Origin: Cryptomeria japonica
Lineage: Eukaryota; Streptophyta; Pinopsida; Cupressales; Cupressaceae
DNA length: 64,000 bases
Assembly: GCF_030272615.1 (NCBI RefSeq)
Contig: NC_081407.1
Coordinates: forward strand, 438,555,230-438,619,229
Direction of reading: 5' to 3'
Below the pieces are notes generated by a model. That model saw nothing but the letters and a program-made list of their open reading frames with translations, had not been told where the DNA came from and did no database searches. Shown here one piece after another: positions 11,727 to 24,689 of the stretch. Both the position numbers and the translations under genes were made by a program. The stretch's first letter is position 1; the number at the start of each line of letters is the position of its first letter.

Positions 11727-13088
11727 GGGGGGGACAGGCTCAGACTGGAACCCAACAAAGTTGAGGAGTTCAAAGCCAAACCAACGGCCTGGTTCGTGTG
11801 CACCGAAGGAGGCATTGACAAATTCATGGAGAACATGAAGGGCAACGATGAGAGACTCTCTAAACAATTCGTGTCCTCCTGGGAGGACAGAAGGGTGACT
11901 GTGGGGGGAATCTCCTTTGAAATAAATGAAGAGGTCATAGCCTAGGCTACTGGCCTCTCAATGGAGGGTAGAAAATGGAAAAAACAGAGTCGCATTATGG
12001 ACTCTACCAGCCTTAACCAGTTTTTCCGCCACGGCGAGAACCCTGTCAAGAGGGCCGGAGGCTTTAACAAAGAGGAACTCCCACACCCTTGGGACGAAGT
12101 CTGCTACATAGTGATGAAGTATTTTACGCTCGAAGGTAGGTATGGCATTTTCTACTACTACCACCTCCCCTTCCTGAACCATTTGAGGAACAAAGACCTC
12201 ATTTCCATTTCGTTCTTTTTATTGCAATCGATGGATGCTAACGTTAAAGATATAGCTGATGCCAAAAAGAAAGGAAAATACTTTCCTATCCTGCACTAGG
12301 GCCTTATGCTCTGCCTTTTCAACTTCCACCTCGCCCTCTGCCCGCCCCATTCCATTTCTGTGCAGAATGTTAGCCCCTCGACCCAACCTCTGGCCATTAA
12401 TGATTCAAGCCCCCGTTGCACGGAACTTGGCTCCTCTAGCAAGAAAACCAAGAATCACTCCTCGGAGGAGGTCAGAACCCCTAAAAAAGTTAAAATCCAA
12501 GAAATTGATTCGGACCCGGACTTTACCGAAGACACCAACACGCCTCGCCGCTCTAGCAGATTGGCCTCTAAACCCTCTAATAAATTCCTAAGAGACCCCT
12601 CCTCCTCACACGACACGGGCAACTCCATTCCAACTGATAAAACCCCCCAGCCCCAGCACAAACATTCCCCCCTTTCTATGAGCTCAACCCATGTTTCTGA
12701 AAGCCCGACCACCTCTATGAGTCCAGAACCAGCCAATTTCCCTTCCTCGACCTTCAGGATTGAGAAAATGCTAGTTGTTGAAGAGGCCAGTAGTGTGAAG
12801 GAAGAAAATCCCAACCTGGCAGAGCTCGGGAAAAAGATAGAAGCCCTCTTTGACAACCTACAAGTGATTACCAGCAGACTGGAGGCGACGGAGTCCAAGA
12901 TGCATGATGTGTCTAAATTCGCTCTGAATGTCATGAGATGCTCGACCACTACTCTGTGCCTTTTGCAAGATAGCGCGGACAAAGGTAAAGGCAAGGAGGA
13001 CGAGGACTTTAAAGGCCTGTTCAAGTTCCTCACTAAGGAATGGGCTAAGAAGTTGTTCCCTAAGAAGAGCCGTGGGAAAATGAATTAA
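11727..13088 (+). pseudogene. LINE third ORF: unknown globular domain plus coiled coil
   Basis: One frame runs from about 11727 to the TAA at 13086-13088, broken only by TAG at 11943 and 12297. It lies between the RNase H and the LINE 3' end, inside the target-site duplications, so it moved with the element. The first ~190 residues look like a folded domain, with VTVGGISFEINEEVIA, ATGLSMEGRKW, PWDEVCYIVMKY and a YYYHLPFLNHLR stretch. Next comes a Ser/Pro-rich, basic region with possible nuclear localisation sequences (KKTKNHSSEEVRTPKKVK), then a heptad-like C-terminus rich in Glu, Leu and Lys. I do not assign it to a family; a plant-mobile-domain-like fold is one guess. The start codon is unclear because a G-run near 11727-11733 may have shifted the frame. 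Confidence 0.6.
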
Positions 13089-13374
13089 TTTTCTGCATGT
13101 GGAGAAGTTTTTTGTCTATGCGGTGTAGTAGGTTGGATAGGTCTAGTTTCGGCTTATGTTTATATTTTAATGCTTATAGCCCTACGTGGCACTGGAAGTA
13201 TACTCTGACTGGTAGTATTTTATTGCTGATAAACTCTCGTAAGATGGTTTTTGTTTTTGATAGAGGTAAAAGGTTGCTTCTGTGTTGATTGTTTGTGGAC
13301 AATGGTCCTTCCATTGTTCTCTTAATTGTACCCATGGGTCAGCCCCCTCGTTTTTGGCTGCTTTTATTATCAAA

Positions 13375-13391
13375 AACTATTAAATAAACAA
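13375..13391. repeat. Right target-site duplication of the LINE
   Basis: Exact 17-bp match to 5344-5360, placed directly after the LINE terminus (TTATTATCAAAA). It fixes the 3' end of the insertion. Confidence 0.9.
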
Positions 13392-16391
13392 ACAAATTCA
13401 TAGTTTACTTTTAGGTATTTATTAATACATTCATAATATCTATCACATCTTACAATAAATTACTAATAAAATGGATATAAAAAACTAGCTCTCCAGTTAT
13501 TGAGGACTTATAGTATTTTTTCTTATTTCATTACCATCTACAATGTCATATATCTAATATATAATGTATTGAGCTCTTTTATATTATAACTTTATTTTTT
13601 TTAATTACTTCAATTAATATTGAGAATGTTGTGATTTCTGTCTTAAATAAAGTGGCCAAAGAAATATGATAAGATTGTGTGGTGATTTAAAATATGTTCA
13701 ATGATCTAAAAGCAACATTTCAAGATGTGAGTGAAGAACCTTTTATAAACTAAATATTATTTCAAGTTTGATATTAACAAAATTAATTAAGAATAATGTT
13801 TAAAAAGTTCTAAACGAAGCTAAACACTAGACTAAAAGGTTTGATTGCCTACAAATAAGTGGGAGCTATATACAATAAGTTTTTCATAATTTACGAGCAC
13901 AAAAAAAATTACATAAGATATTTTACATTTACCTTTAAGATAATAATTATGATACATCATTCAAATAAAGAAATATGATAAAATCCCACCTTCATTTCTT
14001 TTTATTGAATTACCAAAAATATTAAAATCTTATCATTATAAAACCACATTAAGAATATTATTACTTAGAATTTATAAAGTCCTCAAATTGTATAAAGTTA
14101 ATAGTCTTTTTATTGAATTACCAAAAATATTAAAATCTTATCATTATAAAACCACATTAAGAATATTATCACTTAGAATTTATAAAGTCCTCAAATTGTA
14201 TAAAGTTAATAGTCCTTCCAAGATCATAATGGACACTATAAACTCTAATTTAGTTGACTTGGTATGGCTCTAAATGCATTTGTACTCTATGATGAAGATC
14301 ATTTGATTTAAAGGGGATTAGGGTAAGTGAAAAATAATATGTTTGTGGACTATTTGTGAAGGTATCTTATACACAAATTGGTGTGTTGTTTAGTTGTGAT
14401 TTGAAAAATTATCTTTATAAATTAGTGACATTTAAAAAAAAAAGAAGATTATAATTTTCGATTATTTATGATAACTATTTTTCCTATGATTATCAATAAT
14501 AAGAGATTAGATGATGAGAAGTAGTTAATTAGTTTTGATGTGCTCTCTCTCTCCACTAAGATTTCTATTTGTAAGGTAGCATGTAGAAGTCTTTGAAAAA
14601 AATTGATGATTAGACAACTTACCTTGCCAAACTCAACTTATGAGAGAGAAAAAGTCTAGCAATGCACTCACCTCTTTAATTGTAGCAAATTTATCCATAG
14701 AGTATTTTAAATAATCTTACCAATTTTTTTTCATATTGAAATCAGAACGGTGGATGATGAAAGCACAAAACTATATCACACTAATTATAAAGGAAACGGA
14801 CAATATTGATCCAACTTTTTAACTTGAATCATATGTATGTTTTAAATTTTGAAATGGGGTAAACTGAAGATATGAGATTTTTAGTGTATTCTATATTTGT
14901 ATTTAAAATAAATAAAAATAATAATTAGATGCAGTTTTTTGTAATACTAACACTACAATTTAATTACTTAAAATTTAAAATTTGAGGTTTACAGGCCTCC
15001 ACTTTATATAGGAAATTCATTTTTTATTTTTATTTTTAAATTTTATATTATGAACTTGAAACTTAAGGTCATACATTAAAAAAATTGTAAATCAAATCTT
15101 AACAAATATTTGAAGTGAAATGTGTTGACATACAACACTTATTATTAGACTCCACTTTTTTTATTGACTATACATACACACATACATACATATACTTGAT
15201 ATTTTCAACTTTTGAATGCATTTATCAATTATGTTCTACTTTTTTATCAATAAAATATTGAAGTACATTAAAAAGTTGAATAGCAAGAGTTGACACTTAA
15301 ATTTCCACCCTAGATGTCATTTTAAGGATTTGAATTTGGTTTCCAAAAAATTTAAATTATTTTCAATGATCATCTAAATTTATTATAATATTTTTATGAG
15401 TGACTAAACTAAGCCCATTCATATCAACATCTACTATGCTTGTGAAATTTCTTCAACTTAATAATTCATGCTCATGATCTAATTACCTCATTTTGTTAAT
15501 GGTGCATTGTAGAAGCCAATTCAAAATGTAAGCTTTGGGTGTCACAACCCCAATTACTTATTAATCATCTTTTGAGGGTATTTATTAGCATAATAGTTCT
15601 ATCCACAAACGAAAAATGCAACCTTTAAATTTTTCCGTGGTCCTTCTACACACCACATTTAAGGTGTTCTTAGAAATTTGATCATTTTGATCTTCATTTG
15701 AGAGAATTATATAGGTCCCTAAACAGGTAAAATAATCACCTCCTTAATCTCATGGTTAAGGAGATCATCTAAAAAGGGTTTCATGATCTATCAATTAAAT
15801 ACGAAAAAAATATAATGTATCTAGTGATTGATCTCTATATGAAGGGGATGCAAACAAACTCTATAATGTGTCAAATGGATCATCACATTATAGGGAAAAT
15901 AATGCTTAGTGCAATGTAATAGTTGTATTATTGTATCCTCAAAATGAAAATATGTATTGTAATAGTGTTAAGGATTAGAGGAAAGAGGTTCCCAAAGTTC
16001 TATCTATTTGTACCATAGGCAAGCTCTATAATCTCATCCTTGATACCCCTATTTATCTCCATTGTAGAAAGATTTGGCAAATCAATGAAAGATTATTTAA
16101 AGGAAGTTTGTCCATGTTAATGTCTACAAGACCCCATTAACTAAAATCCTTGTGGTGACAACTAGAATAGATCCTACATTGTGCTAGTCACACAAAAGAT
16201 TTTAATACTTATTATAAATATGTAAAGAAGTCAATTGAAACATTGACTACCCATTTAAAATTATATATTATAAAATACCTTTTGAAAAATTACAATAATT
16301 ATAAATCCAATAATATCAAATTTAGTGAAAATAATACCTTAACAATCGTTTAAAAGGAAGTATTTACATAATTAAATAATAAAGACTTTCT

Positions 16392-16394
<3 letters not shown>
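13392..16394. other. AT-rich intergenic DNA
   Basis: No coding frame or transposon domain that I can recognise. It contains the 108-bp tandem duplication listed separately. The rest appears to be unannotatable AT-rich sequence between the LINE and the cyclin gene. Confidence 0.6.
13998..14213. repeat. 108-bp tandem duplication
   Basis: Copies at 13998-14105 and 14106-14213 are nearly identical (a T/C difference near 14062/14170). Each begins CTTTTTATTGAATTACC and ends AAAGTTAATAGT. It is a recent local duplication in non-coding DNA; the small plus-strand ORF at 14088 is a by-product. Confidence 0.92.

Positions 16395-16429
<35 letters not shown>
16395..16429. repeat. (AT)n microsatellite
   Basis: About 17 uninterrupted AT dinucleotides. 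Likely length-variable. Confidence 0.95.
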
Positions 16430-16431
<2 letters not shown>

Positions 16432-17841
16432 AAGTCGAAATACATAGATGTCGACATCTCTATCTCTATCTTTATATAATGGATTACAACAATTGAGTAA
16501 GCATACATCTAAACCACAAGTCGCCTTTGGCTAAGCAGTCACACGCAGGAGGATTCGGTCCATTAAACCTCATCCCCAATGTAACCATTCAACAATTACA
16601 CTTCAATGAAGTTTGAAGCTTGATAACAAGAACAACAACACCACAACTTCACACCATACCAATATCGACATCTAAAAACCGAACTTAATTGAAACAAACC
16701 TCCACAAATTTTATTTCACTCATCTAATCCCATATATAAAAAAGAGTTAGTATGAGAAATAAATAAAAAAAGCAAAGCTTTAGAGACCTATGCATGGGAA
16801 GAGACCATTTCAACACTCTTTTAGGTGTTAGGAAAATAATGAAGAGATAGGTATGCATAGGTTGAGAGAAAATAAAGAGAAAAAAAGTAGACAGTTGCCA
16901 TTTTTGTCAGAAGCGTGTTGACAATGTTGGAGATTTTCGTGGGAAGAGGTGCATCGTTTGATACAAATGATCCACCCACCCCAAGTCCAATCCCATCACA
17001 GATTCCAACATCGATATATACAATGTATATATGTATTCCCAATTTCAAACATCTACTCATGGCTGCATGTGAGTCGACGTTAATGTGTTTGACCGACGGC
17101 CAAACAGGCCTCTCAAGTCGCCTCCGTAGGCAGTCGAAAGGTCTTCAGAAGAATAGGAAGATATAGTACAATCTCCACTGCAAAACACCCACAATACCAA
17201 CAAACTTAATAATAAAAATTATTGCTTTGTTTGTGCATACGTGTATGTTTTTATCATTGAGCGCACAGTTTCTTATACAGATTGTAGGAGATGAATGAGA
17301 CATTGCTATATACACATGACAGGCTATATACACATGATTATAATAAGGAAATAGATGGTTGAATAGGGGCAAGGCATGATAAAATACATCGGGATGGAAA
17401 ATGTGTTGTTGTTTTCTTTTGTTTTGGTTTAGTTTGTTGATGGGTTGGGGGGTTTTTATAGAGCAAGAAATAGTCATGGCAGGAGGCGGAAGAAGAGAAG
17501 ATGGGCTCTGACTAGCCCTAAATCAGTATTGTCTAGACTCCTTGCTTATTATACTGGCTGAACTGCCTTCTCTTTTCCTGAGCCCAAGCTGCCATTGATG
17601 CCCTGTTTCTTATGGATTTGATTTTCACTGATCCATTGCTCTGACATTGCACACAGTGGCCATCATTCTAGAGGCTCAGTATATATCTGAAGAAGACTAA
17701 CATTTGGAAGGATACCCATGACATTCATTTCACTGAAGCTGGATTAAAATAGCAGGAAAAATGGTGGGGTATGTAGGGTGGGCCGTTGATGAGGAATGAG
17801 ATCAGCAGAGGCACAGGGGTGGTGGTATTTATTAGAGGGGG
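16430..17841. promoter_or_regulatory. Upstream region of the cyclin D gene
   Basis: No coding sequence is convincing here. The region should hold the promoter and 5' leader of the D-type cyclin that starts at 17842. A TATATAT candidate lies at 17680-17686, which would place transcription start near 17710 and give a ~130-nt leader. This is a motif match only. Pyrimidine-rich and AT-rich segments alternate. I could not identify a specific cell-cycle element with confidence. Confidence 0.3.
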
Positions 17842-19786
17842 ATGGTCATGGCACCCAGCATAGACTGTGCTTCTAGTCTGTATTGTGCTGAAGATGCTCT
17901 GGGTTGGGATGATCATGATGATGATGAAGAAACTGGAAATTTTTATCAAGATCAGGAACACCACAATCCGGATCCTGGTTACATTGCCAGCTGCATCGGT
18001 GACCAACAGTTGTGGGATAATGGCGAAGAGCTCAAGGCTCTTGCAGAAAAGGAAAGGCTCTATGTTCCTCGCCCTGGGTATATGGAAACACTTGAAACCA
18101 ATAGTTTTGAAGCTAGAGCTCGTCAGGACGCTGTCAGCTGGATTTTGAAGGTTCATCACATACCCATTATCAATATAGAAATGGGCTTACAATGTACTAC
18201 ATTGTATTGATTTATGTAGTGTTGTCCATTTGTTTACAGTTGGCTGTTTAGATGACATTGTGTGCATTAATGTGTGTGTTTAGGTTCATGCCCATTATGG
18301 CTTCAGTCTGGCTACTGCAGTGCTGTCAATAAACTACCTCGATCGGTTTCTGTCTACAACTTGCTTGCAGGTATTGAGAAGCCCATGGTTTCTTCTGATC
18401 ATGTCTCTGAAATTGTAACTTGTGCATTTATTGTCTTAGTAGTGGGCATGTGGATTCTTGTAAAATTGTAGCTTGTGCATTTACTGTCTTCATATTGGGT
18501 TTGTGGATTCTTGTGATTGTCTCTGAAATTATAGATTTGTAGCATTTACTGTCATAATATTGGACATGTGGGTTCTTGTGATAATGTCTATAAAACTTAT
18601 GATCCTGTAACATTATCTGTTGGAACACTGGATAAATGGGTTCTTGTGGTGATGTCAGTAATTTTTTTATCTTGTAGCATTTTCTCTCTTAAGGTTTAAC
18701 AATGGAGAAATGCAATGCAGGAAGATAAGCCCTGGATGACCCAACTTACAGCTGTGACTTGCCTATCCTTGGCTGCCAAAGTGGAGGAGATCGAGGTTCC
18801 CCTCCTCCTCGACCTGCAGGTAATTTATGCTTTAGCTTCGATGTATGTACATAGAGATAGTGAAAATGTAAGTACCAAGTTCCTTTTGCTTTTCATTGGA
18901 TTGCATACTCAAAGCTGTAATGAATGTAAACAATGTGACCAGGTTGAGGAGGCCAAGTACATATTTGAATCTCGCACCATTCAGAGAATGGAGCTCCTTG
19001 TGCTCAGCTCCCTCCAATGGCGAATGACCTCTGTCACAACCCTTTCCTACATTGAACTTGCCACTCGTATGCTTAGCTTGGAGAGTCCTCACAGATGGAT
19101 TTTCATAATGCGTTGCAACGATCTGTTAATAAATACTCTGAAAGGTATGTAAGTACTCAATGCAGTATGCTGATCTAGTTAATGCCAATTTCAGGTGGTC
19201 TATAACCTTTTTCACGGTATCTCATGGTGGGTATTATTCAATGCAGATTCAAGGTTTCTGGGCTATCTTCCATCAGTTGTCGCTGCTGCTATAATGGTGT
19301 ATGCAATCAGGGAAATGGAACACATCAATGCTAACAAGAACGAGAACGCCCTGCTAGATGCCCTAAGCACTGACAAGGTGAGAATGAATGAATGATTGAT
19401 TTTAATGACGTCCACAAGAAAGAAAGAACATTTGGTTGAATTGTTCAAGACTAAGTTACACATTCCTTTTGTCTTTCTAATCGTCGTTTCATATCAATTT
19501 GGGTGTTCAGGAGGCATTTGATGGGTGCATAGCCCTCTTATCTCTGGAATCTTCCATCAACAACAGTTTCTCTGTGGGGTTGAAAAGAAAGTGCAGAAAC
19601 AGCAGTGGCAACATCCCTATACCCTGCAGTCCTAGTGGGGTATTGGATGCTACCTTCAGCTGTAACAGTGGGCAGAGCACCCCTGGATCATGCCACTCCC
19701 CTGCCAGCATTTTCTGCATTTCGCCTGCCATGATCAAGAGGAGAAAGGTTGATGAATTTTGTACCCAAGGAATTATAGAGGATTGA
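17842..19786 (+). CDS. CYCD: D-type cyclin (six exons)
   Basis: The product is predicted to bind a cyclin-dependent kinase and drive G1/S entry through the retinoblastoma pathway. Exons: 17842-18150, 18284-18370, 18721-18819, 18943-19144, 19247-19377 and 19511-19786, all with GT-AG introns. They join to 367 codons, usual for plant CYCD. The Rb-binding LxCxE motif is LYCAE at residues 13-17. The cyclin N box spans roughly residues 80-190 (DAVSWILKVHAHYGFS, INYLDRFLS, CLSLAAKVEE) and the C-terminal cyclin fold roughly 190-295 (RRMELL-like TIQRMELLVLSSLQWRM, GYLPSVVAAAIM). The tail is Ser/Pro-rich with a basic KRRK. The start could be the second ATG (17848), giving MAPS and two residues fewer. 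No disruption is seen, so the gene is probably functional. The subclass (D1, D3 or other) cannot be settled by eye. Confidence 0.93.
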
Positions 19787-21859
19787 ACAAGTTTCAGATG
19801 TTAAGCCCATTAATCTCTATATGTATCGCCCACAAAGAACTCTGTTGGCAGCAGCCAGTCTGCCATTAATTAGATCTAAATTATATATCTAAATTTCAAT
19901 CAATCAGACATACAGTACAGGAAAAGCCTTATGTTCAGAGAAATCATTAATTTTCAAGTTTATATAATGCTTTTCTTTGATCGAAATCCTGTGCTGCATT
20001 GCTAATTTAGATGCCATTAAAACATCAATATAGCATCCCGAGAAGAAACCGAAATCAAGAGCCCACTAACCATTTTTTCATGGATGAATGACTGGCTAGG
20101 ATTTTGAGAAACACTCGGGTCAATAGTGGTCACAATTTGCAAGAATTGCTATGTTTATGTGCAAAAGATTTGGAATCGATATTGTCGGCCACCCATGGAT
20201 TGGATAGAGACTAGGGAAGGGAGTTGGCCTAGCTACCTCGACTAATGAGCCAGCCTTACCCCATCTTTTTTTTCCTCCCTCTGCACGTTTCCATACATTC
20301 ATTTCAATCTGCCAACTGTGTGAAAGAGAGCTCTGTCGTTTCAAAGCAAATATGGGCCACTCCATATCTACTTTTACACTTTCAACAACTGCCCTTTGTG
20401 AAATGGACAGTTGCTGAAACAGAAAACCTCATTCCTTCCCAGTAACCTTCCTAAAATCTTCCCTTTTTACTTGTTGATAGAGTTTTGATACCTACCTGTT
20501 GATCATTAAAAAATGTGTTTGAGTTGACATTCTACTGTTTAGATGGTTGGGGTAAATTCCTAGAATTATTGTCTTTGGGTAAGTTGGGCTCCAAATTCCA
20601 ATTTTGAGAACACAGCGTTTTGGGGTCTTTCTATATCTAAGTAGTATTCTTAGATTTTAATTTCATCATGAATGTGAAATCAATTGAAATCAGGTGTTCT
20701 ATTATTTTGTAAATGTATTTTTGTTGATGCTAAATGTCTTATTTAGATATTAAATTAATAGGTTTTTGCTGTTTGTATTAAAAATATAGATAATCAGATT
20801 TATAATACAATTGTTTTTCATATTTAAGTGATAATTCCTCTTACTTTTAAGGAATGAAATTGTAAATGTAGATTTTAATATGTTTTTTTTATTGCCCTTA
20901 AAGAGACAATATCATTGCATTGTTCAATTCAACTTGTTTGATACATAAATAGTTCTTTACTCTTAATCCACTAGCCAAATCTCTTTATACACTTAGCCAA
21001 TATTCTTCAACACCTCTAGGTACCCCTACTATCTTAGACTAGGTTGTATGACATGACCTTACTATTGATGATTATACAATGATTTAATCCACCATATTCA
21101 AATTGTAATTTTCTTGTTCTCAAGTCAATATATTAGTGAACATAGCAAAAATCTTGAGTTGAGTAACTAATGTCATGCACCTATGAACATTCTTAGGTCA
21201 TTAGTAGACAACTAGAAATAACAAAACCACTTGAATGGCATTTGATTATAGAAAAGTTTTAAAAACATCATCTTTACATATTTACTAGTTCATTAGGTAT
21301 CATCATATCACATTTGCTTGTGTGACATTTGTGATATTCAATTTTCGTATCTAGAGGCTTGACTTGTGTCCAAGATAAGTTCAGGAGATTACCTTTTTGC
21401 CTATAAAGTAATCAATAGAATTTGTATTCAATGAGGATCATAAGATGTTGGTGGAGCAAATCCTACAAGTCATCAACATAGGAAGTGACCACACAATAAG
21501 GATTAGGATGAAGGATGTTATCCACTCCAAAATTAGATTGCATGATCATGACCTTGTCCACATCACCAACAATCTTGTAGCATATATGTCATAGTATTTT
21601 GGTCCATGTTCCAAATTCAAATCCATATTTTAATCACTTGTAACAACACAATAATAGTAAGTCAATATCAAAAGGTTAAAAGTGTCTCATCATCTAAAGC
21701 ATCTAAGTATTGTTATCCCTCTCTATCTTATCAATTCTTAGCTCATTTGGTTTAGATTCAATTTGTTTATACTTTTTATTATTAAATTTTCATACTAGTG
21801 TAGGAGATATAAGGCATCTTAGGGTTTAAGATTAACACTCTATTTCCTCACATTTGGGC

Positions 21860-22260
21860 AAACTTGGGAATTGTTATATTTTTCTATATAGTTTGGTGAA
21901 AATCAACATTTGCACACAATTTAGAGCTTTGGTCTAGGTCATCCTTCTTTTCCTTTAAGATCATAGATCTACCATATTATGCTTTTGTCGCTACATCTTA
22001 GGATCCTCCAATCCTACAATCCATAACTTTTTGATATAATATATGTTTCTCTGTATGGACTATCCAAAAACCCTCAACCACAATTCATATAAATGAACAC
22101 ATGGTTCAAGATGATGATAAACGTTTTGTGCATGGTGTATGATAATGACCTAGATCTAAGTTCATTACCTCCTTGTGATGATATATAGCGATGCACTACA
22201 AAATGATTGTATTACAATGATGATGTCTTCCAAAGTGTCTATCTTCCTATTAATAGTGAA
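21860..22260. repeat. Diverged dispersed repeat, copy 1
   Basis: Shares a string of phrases in the same order with 24690-25080: a CTTTAAGATC segment, GGATC(C/T)(T/C)CC, a CACATGGTTCA/ACACAATTCA segment, then ACCTCCTTGTGAT and TTATATTACA-like sequence. Identity is patchy, so this is an old pair. No coding capacity. Confidence 0.4.
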
Positions 22261-22698
22261 AGGGGTAATAAGCGTAGACTATTAATTGACTTTTCAAATG
22301 TGTACTAATTAAACTATCAATTAGATTATATCCTTTAAGAAAATAAATGTAAAAAATAATTTAGAATTAATCGAATTAATACTAATGTTTTACTTCAATA
22401 AAAACAATATTAAAAAAAACAAAAAAACTATGCCATGAAAAGAAAGTGGATGAGAGATAAAGGAGGATGAAGAAAATGTCCCTTATTCAAGGGTCCATTA
22501 AATATGGAAGCCTATAAGATTGTGGAGAATGTGATATACAATTTTTTTAAGTTCTTAGTCAGGTATGGACATAAAAGGACATAGTTGTAGAGGTGTCTTA
22601 GTATTGAAAACATAAAGTATTAGAATGTTGAGAACATATGCAATTAGTTTTTTTTAGGCAATTGTGGTTGCATCTAGATTGTGACAGATACAAGAGAG

Positions 22699-22830
22699 TT
22701 GTGTTAGTGTCCTTTTGTTGTATGATCATTAGATTTTAGATGTAAGAATGTTTCAAGTTGTGAAGGTTGTGGTAGTATTCTTTTGTTGTATGGCCATTAG
22801 ATTTTAGATGTAAGATGCTTTAACTTGGGA
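22699..22830. repeat. ~68-bp imperfect tandem duplication
   Basis: The phrase TTTTGTTGTATG followed by ATTAGATTTTAGATGTAAGA occurs twice, about 68 bp apart, with several substitutions. Non-coding. Confidence 0.7.
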
Positions 22831-24689
22831 GTGTTTATTGTGCATGATTTGATTTGTGAATGTTCATTGTGTATGTATATAAGAAATATGATTTGTTTGC
22901 AAGAAGAAAAGTAGGTTAGATATGAAACTAGGATAAAAGAAAATTTTGGGACAATTTGGGAGCTTGCCTCAATCAAAGCCCTTTTTTGGTATATTTAAAC
23001 TCTATAGATGTCTGAAATTATCCTAGTGTACTTTGTGTTAAGGATAATAAATTTAAGTGCAAGAAACTAGAGAAAGCCTAAATGAATCTATTATGTGTGT
23101 AGTGATATGTGTATGGATAATAAAAAAGTGATGTAAATAGTAAAGATGTTAAGAGGCTAAAATGTGAGCCTACATATTTATTTTTTAGGAAGAAGGTATC
23201 ATGCTGATGGCAAGGGAAAAAGCTAAAAAAGGAAATGACTTTACATGAGTTACATAGGTAATAAGGAAAACAACTATAGAATAGAACAAATAAAATAAGG
23301 AAAGAAGCAATTTAGCTTCAAGCTTTAAGGAACAGTTTCCAAGGACTTCAAAGGAGTTGTAAAGGTAATAAGGAAACGAGATTAAAAAAACAATAAGGGA
23401 AACTAGCAAGCAATACTTAGGAGGTACCTTTTATGGCTTCAAGCTTCTATAGAGACCAACTTGTGAATATAGTTTTAGAAGGTAGAAAATAAGAACTACA
23501 AGATGAAAGCTATTAGATAAAACTAAATTCACATGATTATAAGAGATTATTTCAAAAGGGGAAGGATGGGTTCAATTAATAGAAATAAAATTTGATGGAA
23601 TTAGAAGGTGGCATGTAAGGAAGTCATTTGGAAAAGTAAAAACACTTGCAAAATCATTGATTTAAAGCTAGTTTTGTATAGTTGGAACTTTGTGGATGCT
23701 ACCACAAATGTAGTGGCATCCCAATTGAGGCAAGCTCATAGAATTACATGAAATTGATTAGAAACAATAACAGGGTTGCTTGGCATCTATATTGCTAGGG
23801 AAAATATTGAAGAAATAGGCTAAAATGACAACTAAACATTCTATGTATGTGAACACTAAATAAGTATAATACATAAAGAAAAAATTGTAAAATAATTAAT
23901 TTATCTCTATATATGATTAGGATCCTTCTTTTCATGATGGACGTATTGTTCAAGAAACTAACAGTTCTTCATCCTATGCTTCCATACATAAAATCCATTA
24001 TTTCTTCAGCCAATGCTTCTATAGTGAAAGTCCTTTATTTCTTCATGCTATATACGTGTACAATTTTACTTTTTTGATGGATGAATATAGAAAGAAACTA
24101 ATAAAAAAATGTTTCATAATGTTTTTATATGTTTAACTCATGTTTAATTAAATTGACTTTATTTCTTTATAAATAAATTCATGTATCTTTTTATTAGTTA
24201 CAATAGAGTTCGTTCTTAAAATTTTGATCTTCAAACTTGTAATGGCCCTACCTTAGATAATCATAAGGAACCTCCCACAATTTTGCATAATACGTCATTT
24301 TGTGGTTTCCATAACAACATATAGGACAATGCTAGGTAGTGAGGACATGACTACATGACACATCTACATCTATGACTACCTAGGTCATGTGTTGTGACAA
24401 CATTTACAAAATATTTTTTTGTATCAAGTCACTTCTAATGTTTGAATATTGTCCCATCATTTGATTCTATATTTAAATTTTTAATCACAACATAACATCA
24501 CATCAATTAAAAATACTAAAATTGACTTTGCACCAAAATAGGTAAGCACTTGTTCTATATTTCTCTAGGAATTAATTTTTTTGTTCTTATTGATTCATAT
24601 TTGATTGTCAATGTTTTTTTATCATTTGATTAGATATATATCACAATGTAAAATATATCACACATCCTTATGGTCTAGGATTAGTAGTT

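Larger units (their letters stand above)
5361..13374 (+). mobile_element. L1-type LINE, complete in length but inactive (8.0 kb)
   Basis: The element is bounded by identical 17-bp target-site duplications. In order it carries: a GC-richer 5' end; ORF1 (5395-6963) with a DUF4283-like gag region and a CCHC knuckle; ORF2 (6960-11272) with apurinic-type endonuclease, reverse transcriptase, zf-RVT and RNase H; a ~450-bp spacer with a 30-bp direct repeat; a third ORF (about 11727-13088); a short 3' UTR; and a terminus ending TTTTATTATCAAAA just before the duplication. The domain order is that of plant L1 elements, except for the third ORF. Several TAG stops, at least two frameshifts and a 40-bp triplication make it non-functional. 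Confidence 0.92.

Noticed and set aside
12455-13033. 192-codon minus-strand ORF
   Set aside because: Antisense of the LINE third ORF; no domain and composition mirrors the sense strand.
5344-13391. Two separate elements: a LINE ending after RNase H plus an unrelated gene at 11.7-13.1 kb
   Set aside because: The exact 17-bp duplications at 5344 and 13375, with a LINE-type terminus at 13374, show a single insertion spanning both.
17145-17477. 110-codon minus-strand ORF upstream of the cyclin gene
   Set aside because: No recognisable domain, low-complexity AT-rich codons, and it lies in the probable cyclin promoter region.
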